In this document: one piece after another, positions 1 through 4,749 of the stretch
How positions within the stretch are numbered: position 1 is the stretch's first letter
How the letters are laid out: each line of letters starts with the position of its first letter
NCBI GenBank assembly: GCA_049511115.1
Contig: JBEKYH010000182.1
Span: 1 to 8,886 of the forward strand
DNA length: 8,886 nt
Reading direction: 5' to 3'
Origin: JBEKYH01 sp049511115
GTDB taxonomy: Bacteria; Planctomycetota; Phycisphaerae; Tepidisphaerales; Tepidisphaeraceae
Notes under the pieces: generated by a model
Database searches by the model: none
What the model was told of the DNA's origin: nothing
What the model saw: only the letters and a program-made list of their open reading frames with translations
Made by a program: the position numbers and the translations under genes

Positions 1-117
1 TCCCGGGCAGTTTATTGCCTATCCATCATACCCCCTTTTCGACCCCGCCAGCCCGTTGTCGCCCATGCTACAAAATTTTCTCCATATGCCGCGGCCGCCT
101 GCGGCGGCCGAGAGGGT
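1..117 (+). repeat. Dispersed intergenic repeat, copy A (with hairpin end)
   Basis: Positions 1-117 align without gaps to 1399-1515, with 94 of 117 bases identical by hand count. The best conserved part is the right end, which carries a perfect 8-bp inverted repeat (CGGCCGCC at 92-99, GGCGGCCG at 103-110) with a 3-nt loop, followed by AGAGGGT. Similarity stops abruptly after 117. The left end may continue outside the window. No protein is evident in it. A palindrome-ended, non-coding dispersed repeat of the REP/MITE type is the simplest reading; the mobility mechanism is unknown. Confidence 0.8.
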
Positions 118-256
118 CGGCCGGCCCCCGGTTTCCAGGGTCTGCGAGGGCAAGGAACGCAAGCAAACGGCGTGTCGCTTTATTGCTGACTTAATGGGTG
201 CCTGTCCCTGGATTCATTCCCTCTGGAGCCGGAACTGTGTGTGGTGGGTCACGGCC

Positions 257-487
257 ATGCTCTATCAAAGCGGAATCGGCGTAGCTCCCAATGTTCAAGC
301 GGCTATTGCGGGTTACAATGTCGGCAACGGATCCGGCCCTGCGATTGTGTCATACGGGCGCAATCCAAATGAGGAAGACACTTATGAGAGTATCTGGTTC
401 GACGTCGATCAGGAAATACAGCAGATTGTCGATTCAGAGTCGGCCGAGTTGGCCTTTCTGGACAGTCTGACGTTTGGATGCGGCTAG
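257..487 (+). CDS. Hypothetical protein, probable gene remnant
   Basis: I do not recognise this gene. The frame is open from 56 to the TAG at 485-487 (143 codons), but its first part (56-117) is translated repeat copy A and 118-220 looks like low-complexity intergenic sequence, so an ATG at 56 is unlikely. I chose the internal ATG at 257, with a weak GTGGGT upstream, giving 76 residues. The protein-like part includes IAGYNVGNGSGPAIVSYGRN followed by an acidic tail. The AGYNVGNG stretch loosely resembles the AYNAGxG motif near the end of lytic transglycosylase SLT domains, but no catalytic region precedes it, so this is only a hint. The stop lies 28 nt before the next gene on the same strand. 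It may be the 3' end of a gene whose front was replaced by repeat DNA, or it may not be coding. Confidence 0.3.
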   Translation: MLYQSGIGVAPNVQAAIAGYNVGNGSGPAIVSYGRNPNEEDTYESIWFDVDQEIQQIVDSESAELAFLDSLTFGCG

Positions 488-515
488 GCTGCTTTGGGAT
501 TAGAGGGAATCTGCA

Positions 516-1223
516 ATGGTATTAGTAAAGAAGCTTGGGTTTGTACTTCTTTGCATGGTGGCCTTCGTAGGTCCGGGCTGCCGGCGCAGTGATGCGCCGT
601 CTGGCATATCGAATTCAGCCCCCGTTGCGCAATCTGATCCTGACTACCAACATGGGAAAGAAGCGATGATCCAACTGGCACAGCAACTCGATAAGTCCGG
701 CGACCATCGGATGGTCGTTCTTCCGAACTTTCACGCTGGACCTCATATTCCATTGCCAATCGACGTTAATTTCTACGAAGTGCTACATGACTTCCCCGCC
801 TATTTGGTATGTATATATGATGTCAACGACGGTCAATATGACTCTAGCAAGGAGCCGGCATGGTTCAAGGCGTCGCTTCTGCAAATCCGCAGTTCGGGCC
901 AGCAGAGTTTTTATCTGCTAGATCGCGGCCACCGAAGCTCCCTTGACCTCCGGTGGGTTGCGGTGATTCTCATTAACCGTGCGGAATGGAATGGTGCTGC
1001 CGCCTACGAGCAAGCTCATAAGGCAGGAGCGATATTCAATATCGACGACGTTTTTGATCGGTCGCGGGATCTATCTCAGTTGGTGGCCGCCGCCCAGATC
1101 GATCGACATCCCTTTGTGTACGACCCCAACAGAGGTGAGAGCTGGGAAACAGCAAAGCACGAGCGTTGGGTGATCGTGGAAAAGCATGCAGCGACCACGC
1201 GCCCGACTGACGTCTTAAAATAA
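516..1223 (+). CDS. Putative secreted or lipid-anchored protein of unknown function
   Basis: A 235-residue protein that I do not recognise. The ATG at 516 is supported by an AGAGGGA Shine-Dalgarno sequence 7-8 nt upstream. Residues 1-22 look like a signal peptide: KK followed by a hydrophobic stretch and then GPGC, which could be a lipobox with Cys22 as the anchor, though Gly at -3 and Pro at -2 are atypical. The mature part is mixed polar/hydrophobic with no further membrane segment. It contains a segment near residues 70-110 rich in Tyr, Phe and Asp, and an RWVAVILINRAEWNG strand-like segment around 146-160. Base composition is more AT-rich than the genes to its right (26 of 60 bases are G or C at 781-840). 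With the repeats on both sides, this suggests an accessory or acquired gene. Reading frame, RBS and signal peptide make it a credible real gene; function is unknown. Confidence 0.65.
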   Translation: MVLVKKLGFVLLCMVAFVGPGCRRSDAPSGISNSAPVAQSDPDYQHGKEAMIQLAQQLDKSGDHRMVVLPNFHAGPHIPLPIDVNFYEVLHDFPAYLVCIYDVNDGQYDSSKEPAWFKASLLQIRSSGQQSFYLLDRGHRSSLDLRWVAVILINRAEWNGAAAYEQAHKAGAIFNIDDVFDRSRDLSQLVAAAQIDRHPFVYDPNRGESWETAKHERWVIVEKHAATTRPTDVLK

Positions 1224-1398
1224 CGGAAGTGCGATGGTTTTGCCGAATTGCGATCGCGATGTAAAATAACTTGGCGGCTCGCTTCGCCATAGGGGGGGGA
1301 AGGAAATCACCGATATGCTGACGGTTCCGTCGCAATATTTAACGACCGCGCCGGCGATATACAAAACCCGGAAAAGGGGTCATTCATAATTAAGCTTC

Positions 1399-1515
1399 TC
1401 CCGGCAAGTTTGTTACCCATTCATCAAACCCCCTTCTCACCCCCGCCAACGCATTTTACCCCATGCTGTAAACATTCCTCCATTTGCCGCGGCCGCCGGC
1501 GGCGGCCGAGAGGGT
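1399..1515 (+). repeat. Dispersed intergenic repeat, copy B (with hairpin end)
   Basis: Second full copy of the unit seen at 1-117, in the same orientation, offset exactly 1398 bp with no indels. The terminal 8-bp stem is kept (CGGCCGCC at 1490-1497, GGCGGCCG at 1501-1508) while the loop changes from TGC to GGC. Divergence is concentrated in the middle of the unit, at positions corresponding to 51-60 and 71-80 of copy A. The next 13 bases contain AGAGAGCCGG, not shared with copy A. Confidence 0.8.
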
Positions 1516-1556
1516 AGAGAGCCGGAAGTCGAAAGTAGGGCCAAAAAAGACACGCG

Positions 1557-1630
1557 TCGGCAGGTTCCCCAAAACCCGCTTTTTGACCCCGCCAGGCCAC
1601 TTCACCCCATGTTACACTTTTTTCTCCATG
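1557..1630 (+). repeat. Truncated copy C of the dispersed repeat
   Basis: The bases from about 1575 to 1629 match positions 31-85 of copy A: GACCCCGCCA at 1585-1594 is identical, then CCCCATGTTACAC and TTTCTCCAT follow in the same spacing. The left part is present only in shortened form (CGGCAGGTTCCCC near 1558-1570). The GC-rich hairpin end is absent, with the sequence running instead into a C-rich tract. It lies only about 40 bp after copy B in the same orientation. Confidence 0.6.
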
Positions 1631-1645
1631 CGTCCGCGTCACATT

Positions 1646-1672
1646 CCCCCTCCCCGCCCTAACCCCCAGCCC
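1646..1672 (-). other. G-quadruplex-type motif
   Basis: On the minus strand, five G-tracts of 3, 5, 3, 4 and 5 bases (1672-1670, 1667-1663, 1659-1657, 1655-1652, 1650-1646) are separated by loops of 2, 3, 1 and 1 nt. This satisfies the usual G3+N1-7 pattern with a tract to spare. It lies downstream of the feo operon on that operon's sense strand. Whether it folds or has any role is inference; it may simply be part of a dispersed C-rich element. Confidence 0.6.
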
Positions 1673-1730
1673 TCAATCTCCTTACGCACGAAATTATGTT
1701 AGCGAATACTTTAATTAACCCCAAAACCAG

Positions 1731-1748
1731 TGTAACATCTGTAACATC
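1731..1748 (+). repeat. Tandem 9-bp duplication TGTAACATC
   Basis: TGTAACATC occurs at 1731-1739 and again directly at 1740-1748. The overlapping GTGTAACAT (1730-1738) is the exact reverse complement of ATGTTACAC at 1609-1617 within repeat copy C, so the two are arranged as an inverted pair about 110 bp apart. Confidence 0.7.
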
Positions 1749-1780
1749 GCGGCCCGCGGCCGCGAAAATTGACCCTTCGG

Positions 1781-1820
1781 CCTGGCTCAGCCTGCGCTGA
1801 GCGCCGTCGAACCGGCCAGG
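1781..1820. other. Alternative hairpins
   Basis: Two mutually exclusive perfect 6-bp stems are possible: GCTCAG (1785-1790) with CTGAGC (1797-1802) around a 6-nt loop, and CCTGGC (1781-1786) with GCCAGG (1815-1820). No T-tract follows on either strand within a few bases, so a terminator function is not supported. Confidence 0.4.
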
Positions 1821-1860
1821 AAGTAGTGAGTAGAAGGTAGACCGGAAAAAAAGGGATCGA

Positions 1861-1898
1861 CTTGGCGTCTCTTCTTGGCGTTCTTGGCGGACTTGGCG
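1861..1898 (+). repeat. Four CTTGGCG units
   Basis: CTTGGCG occurs at 1861-1867, 1874-1880, 1883-1889 and 1892-1898, with periods of 13, 9 and 9 bp, ending in GGTTAA. It resembles the 'CTTTGCG...CTTTGCGG' type of short intergenic repeat that I recall from several bacterial phyla; this resemblance is from memory. It sits 9 bp beyond the stop codon of the small gene on the other strand. Confidence 0.6.
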
Positions 1899-1907
1899 GT
1901 TAACTCT

Positions 1908-2111
1908 TTATCTCTTCCGCAGCATATCCGACGGCAGGAAATGCACCTTCTCCGCGCTCGGTTTGGCTTGCCCGGCCCCGCAGCCCTTATCGCAGCAGCT
2001 TCCCAATCGGCTGCGCTTGCCGGACAGAGACTTCACGCCCTGAAAGAGCGCCCATCCGCCGCAGGCGGCCACCGCGGTTATCGCCAGAAGATTCTGCATC
2101 CAGACGGCCAT
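1908..2111 (-). CDS. FeoB-associated Cys-rich membrane protein
   Basis: A 67-residue protein with one hydrophobic segment at about residues 5-27 (MQNLLAITAVAACGGWALF), then a basic stretch and the Cys cluster SCCDKGC (Cys39, 40, 44), plus Cys17 within the membrane segment. This layout, a short N-terminal membrane helix followed by a basic region and clustered cysteines, is that of the small proteins often encoded next to feoB and annotated as FeoB-associated Cys-rich membrane protein. Their exact role in Fe(II) uptake is unproven; iron binding or assistance to FeoB is assumed. The ATG at 2111 lies 8 nt after the feoB stop, so translation is probably coupled to feoB. A second ATG at 2099 would give 63 residues. 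The C-terminal tail after the cysteines (about 23 residues) is longer than in many relatives I recall. Confidence 0.75.
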   Translation of the reverse strand: MAVWMQNLLAITAVAACGGWALFQGVKSLSGKRSRLGSCCDKGCGAGQAKPSAEKVHFLPSDMLRKR

Positions 2112-2119
2112 ACTTCATC

Positions 2120-4312
2120 CTATGCATGCAACAAATGCGTTCCCACCTGAAAAACCAGCAGGCTCACCACGTAAGCGAGCGCGTTCATATAGACCAGCAT
2201 AAAGATTGGCCAGCCCCAGCCGCCGGTTTCGCGGCGCGTGACGGCCAATGTGCTCATGCACTGCAGCGCCAGCACGAACCAGACCAGGAGGCTCACCGCC
2301 ACCAGGGGAGTCCAGACCGCGTGGCCGTTGGCATAATGGTCGGCCTGCATCGCGGATGCGAGCTTGGTGGTGTTACCGTTTTCGACATCCCCTACCGCGT
2401 AGGTGATGCCCATGGTGCTGACGAAAACCTCGCGAGCCGCGAATGCGCCGACCAGGCCGATGCCCATCTTCCAGTTGTATCCGAGGGGCTTGAGGGCCGG
2501 CTCCATCCAATGCCCGATTCGGCCGGCGACGCTTTCATTCATCCGCATCGCGGCCAGCGTGTTGTCATCCGCGCCCGAGGCCTGTGCGGCGGCCAGCTTG
2601 GTGTTGGATACGCCGTAATAGGTGAGGCCCCACAGGACCACGCTGAGGCAGAAGATGGTGGTACCTGCTTTGGAGAGGAACTTGCTGGAATTGGTCCAGA
2701 CCTGCCGGAAGACCTGCGAAGGTTGTGGGAATTTGTAGCTCGGCAATTCGAGGATGAATGCCGTCGGCGCGCCCTTGAGGAATGATCGCTTGAATGCCCA
2801 GGCCGTGAGGACGGCCGCGACGATGCCGAGCGAATAGCACGCCAGCATCACGCCCGCCTGCACGAACGCGCCGTAAGCGGCGAAGAAGGTGCCGATGAGC
2901 AGCGTATAAACCGGCAACCGCGCGCTGCAACTCATGAACGGCGCGACGAGAATCGTCGCCAGCCTGTCTTTGCGATTCTCAATGGTGCGCGTAGCCATGA
3001 TGCCGGGGATGGCGCAGGCAAAACTGCTCAAAAGCGGGATGAAGCTCTTGCCATGAAGTCCCACTTTGGACAGCAACCGGTCCATCAAAAACGCCGCTCG
3101 GGCGAGGTAGCCGCTGTCTTCCAGGATGGCCAGGAACAAAAACAAGAGGGCAATCTGCGGCAGGAAGACGACGACCGTGCCCACGCCGGCAAATACGCCG
3201 TCATTGAGCAATGCCTTCAGCGGCCCCTCGCTCATCCGGCCGGTGGTCTGATTGCCCAGATAAGTCACGAAATTCTGAATGGCATCCATGATCGGCTGCG
3301 CCAGCCAGAAAATGGTGACGAACAAGGCCGCCATGATGAGGGCAAAGATGAGCAGGCCCCAGACTTTGTGGACCAATATCGCATCGACTTTGTCGGTAAG
3401 CGTTCGCTCCGTCGGCACATCGTTCGCGGTCAGCAGACGCTCGCAAGCCGGCACCAGCGAACCAGCGGCCACGGAGTCGATCCATTGGTAATGGGCCTCG
3501 ATATCCGCTTCCATTGGGTCAATGCCCATTTGCGCCAGGCGATTGTGAGCCGAACTCAGCAGCGAAGCCACCGGCTCGCGGGCTCCAATCGCCGCGACAT
3601 CCGAGGCGGTGTCGCCGATCAAGAGTCGCTCCGCCAGCGCCGCCGGCGAACAGGAAACGGGGACCGCATCCAGCAGACTCAAGCCACCGCCAACAACGGC
3701 GAGTTCTTCCTTAATCGCGTGCGGCAATTGCCAATCCGGCATCGGCGCGACCCGCGCCTGGGAGATGGCGGCAATCAATTCCTTGATCCCCTGCTTCTTA
3801 TGCCCCACCACCGGCACGACCGGCACGCCAAGGTTCTGGGAGAGCCGCCTGGGGCAGACGTGAATCCCGCGCCTCTCGGCCACATCCACCATGTTGAGGG
3901 CCACCACCATGGGCTTGCCCATCTCGATCAACTGGCTCACGAGATAAAGATTGCGCTGCAGGTTGCTGGCATCAACAACCACGACGACCGCATCGGGAAC
4001 CGCGGTATCGGCGCGCAGGCCGCGAATGACATCCATGGCCACCTGCTCATCCGGCGAGCGGCTGACCAGGCTGTACGTTCCCGGCAGATCGATCACGTCA
4101 AAATAGGACCCATCCGCCCCGCGGCAGCGGCCCGTCTTTTTTTCGACGGTGACGCCGGGGTAGTTGGCCACCTTCTGGCGCATGCCAGTGAGGCCGTTGA
4201 AGATTGTGGTTTTGCCGCTATTAGGATTCCCCGCCAGCGCAACGGTCTTAATGGCCGTTTTCACCGAACTCGGGGCTTGAGGAATATCAGGAGTTGAGCA
4301 ACCGCAAGACAA
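2120..4312 (-). CDS. feoB: Ferrous iron transport protein B (Fe(II) transporter)
   Basis: FeoB is the inner-membrane Fe(II) permease with an N-terminal G-protein domain. From a TTG start at 4312 it has 730 residues, normal for the family. The G motifs are visible: G1 GNPNSGKT (28-35), G2 around GVTVE (53-57), G3 DLPG (75-78), G4 NMVD (140-143). After a helical linker the membrane part begins near residue 318. It contains the hallmark Gate segments with SFACAIPGIMATR (430-442) and PFMSCSARLP (458-467), and later AAREVF (625-630). The frame stays open upstream to an ATG at 4531, but that extension overlaps feoA almost completely. The TTG has a GAAGAGG Shine-Dalgarno sequence 6 nt upstream and gives the N-terminus SCGCSTP, so I prefer it. 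A GTG at 4264 is a weaker option. It is the second gene of feoA-feoB-Cys-rich peptide, 17 nt after feoA. Confidence 0.93.
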   Translation of the reverse strand: MSCGCSTPDIPQAPSSVKTAIKTVALAGNPNSGKTTIFNGLTGMRQKVANYPGVTVEKKTGRCRGADGSYFDVIDLPGTYSLVSRSPDEQVAMDVIRGLRADTAVPDAVVVVVDASNLQRNLYLVSQLIEMGKPMVVALNMVDVAERRGIHVCPRRLSQNLGVPVVPVVGHKKQGIKELIAAISQARVAPMPDWQLPHAIKEELAVVGGGLSLLDAVPVSCSPAALAERLLIGDTASDVAAIGAREPVASLLSSAHNRLAQMGIDPMEADIEAHYQWIDSVAAGSLVPACERLLTANDVPTERTLTDKVDAILVHKVWGLLIFALIMAALFVTIFWLAQPIMDAIQNFVTYLGNQTTGRMSEGPLKALLNDGVFAGVGTVVVFLPQIALLFLFLAILEDSGYLARAAFLMDRLLSKVGLHGKSFIPLLSSFACAIPGIMATRTIENRKDRLATILVAPFMSCSARLPVYTLLIGTFFAAYGAFVQAGVMLACYSLGIVAAVLTAWAFKRSFLKGAPTAFILELPSYKFPQPSQVFRQVWTNSSKFLSKAGTTIFCLSVVLWGLTYYGVSNTKLAAAQASGADDNTLAAMRMNESVAGRIGHWMEPALKPLGYNWKMGIGLVGAFAAREVFVSTMGITYAVGDVENGNTTKLASAMQADHYANGHAVWTPLVAVSLLVWFVLALQCMSTLAVTRRETGGWGWPIFMLVYMNALAYVVSLLVFQVGTHLLHA

Positions 4313-4318
4313 GGCCGG

Positions 4319-4325
4319 CCTCTTC
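4319..4325 (-). promoter_or_regulatory. feoB ribosome binding site (decides the TTG start)
   Basis: GAAGAGG on the minus strand, 6 nt before TTG at 4312-4310 and inside the 17-nt gap after the feoA stop (4332-4330). Its position supports the non-ATG start and rejects the long upstream extension through feoA. Confidence 0.6.
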
Positions 4326-4329
4326 CCAA

Positions 4330-4650
4330 TCAGGCCTGAACAGCCACATTGACGTGTTTGGCCTGCTCTTGTCGAAGGGACAAATGATACCCGCGAAGAC
4401 GGAATTCGGTCGGATCGCCCAAGGGTGCACGGCGGACGACTTCGACTTTGGCCCCATTGCAAAAGCCCATTTCCAGCAACCGCCGGCGGATATCGATATC
4501 GCCGCTCACGGAAACCACGCAACCGGCACATCCAACGCCCAACTTGTGCAAGGAACAGGTGTTTACGGTGCTATGCTCCGGGCAACCGCCAGGGAGACTG
4601 CACGCGCTATCCACAGGAATGGCGTCGGTTGTCGGTGTTTCGCTATCCAT
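4330..4650 (-). CDS. feoA: Ferrous iron transport protein A (FeoA, SH3-like)
   Basis: A small cytosolic SH3-like protein that supports FeoB in Fe(II) uptake. With the ATG at 4650 it has 106 residues. The core is recognisable: VSGDIDIRRRLLEMGFCNGA (about 48-67), then VEVVRRAPLGDPTEFRLRGY and the HLSLRQEQA end (about 69-97), matching the FeoA pattern of 'RRLLEMGF..G..V.V...APLGDP...R.RGY.LSLR..EA'. Before the core is an unusual N-terminal extension with Cys17, 23, 32, 41 and 44; Cys64 lies in the core. The frame extends to an ATG at 4707, but the promoter at 4673-4701 lies inside that extension. The ATG at 4650 has a GGAG 9 nt upstream, so I prefer it. It is the first gene of the feo operon. 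Confidence 0.88.
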   Translation of the reverse strand: MDSETPTTDAIPVDSACSLPGGCPEHSTVNTCSLHKLGVGCAGCVVSVSGDIDIRRRLLEMGFCNGAKVEVVRRAPLGDPTEFRLRGYHLSLRQEQAKHVNVAVQA

Positions 4651-4672
4651 AGGGGCCAACTCCGATCTATCG

Positions 4673-4701
4673 ACTATATTGTAGTTGAGACTGAGTTTCA
4701 A
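4673..4701 (-). promoter_or_regulatory. feo operon promoter (sigma70-type)
   Basis: On the minus strand TTGAAA (4701-4696) is followed after exactly 17 bp by TATAGT (4678-4673). These are 5/6 matches to each sigma70 consensus hexamer. Transcription would start near 4666, leaving a leader of about 16 nt that includes the GGAG at 4663-4660 before the ATG at 4650. This is the best promoter I can see in the window and indicates that feoAB can be transcribed independently of pheS. Confidence 0.6.
4685..4701. promoter_or_regulatory. Fur-like operator palindrome
   Basis: TTGAGACTGAGTTTCAA on the plus strand. Its core is TGAGACT-G-AGTTTCA, two 7-mers that are reverse complements at 6 of 7 positions around one central base. 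This is the 7-1-7 geometry of Fur boxes (TGATAATnATTATCA in model organisms) with C/G at inner positions. It covers the -35 hexamer and part of the spacer of the feo promoter, where an iron-bound Fur-family repressor would block RNA polymerase. A DtxR-type regulator is an alternative. Assignment is inferred from symmetry and the downstream genes. Confidence 0.55.
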
Positions 4702-4749
4702 TACCATTGGGAGTTTCCCCTAAAATGGCATAGGCGGGAATGGCAAAAA

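Larger units (their letters stand above)
1224..1907. other. Gene-poor repeat mosaic between two gene blocks
   Basis: About 680 bp without a convincing coding region. Short open frames here (for example 1424-1642 minus and 1484-1702 plus) run through repeat copies and G/C-rich tracts and have no protein-like composition. The region contains repeat copies B and C, a palindrome at 1755-1764, a C-rich strand at 1646-1672, an AT-rich patch at 1691-1720, a tandem 9-bp duplication, alternative hairpins at 1781-1820 and the CTTGGCG units at 1861-1898. No promoter or rho-independent terminator is clear. A T7 tract on the minus strand (1852-1846), downstream of the feo genes, lacks a preceding hairpin. 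Confidence 0.75.

Noticed and set aside
1271..1290. TGGCG...CGCCA inverted repeat after the orphan gene as a terminator
   Set aside because: Only a 5-bp stem with an 8-nt loop and no T-tract; a G8 run follows instead.
1424..1702. Short open frames on both strands in the repeat region
   Set aside because: They translate repeat copy B/C and the C-rich tract. The peptides are Pro/Arg-rich and not protein-like.
1784..1808. TGGCTCAG followed by GCGCTGAGCGCC resembling the start of a 16S rRNA gene
   Set aside because: Only the 8-base word matches. The downstream sequence does not continue as rRNA and is better described as a short hairpin.
1846..1852. A7/T7 tract as a rho-independent terminator for the feo operon
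   Set aside because: On the minus strand the T-run is not preceded by a stable GC-rich hairpin; the upstream sequence is the CTTGGCG array.
1861..1898. CTTGGCG units as a CRISPR array
   Set aside because: Units are 7 bp with 2-6 bp between them, far too short for repeats and spacers, and there are no cas genes.
3053..4297. Long plus-strand open frame (414 codons) opposite feoB
   Set aside because: It lies wholly antisense to the clearly conserved FeoB, is extremely rich in His, Arg and Gln, and has no recognisable motif. GC-rich codons of feoB create the open antisense frame.
4313..4531. N-terminal extension of feoB to an ATG at 4531
   Set aside because: It overlaps feoA in another frame, has non-family composition, and a well placed RBS precedes the TTG at 4312.
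4651..4707. Upstream ATG for feoA at 4707
   Set aside because: A near-consensus promoter and palindrome lie inside this extension, and the ATG at 4650 has its own GGAG. The upstream AGGGGA keeps the longer form possible but less likely.
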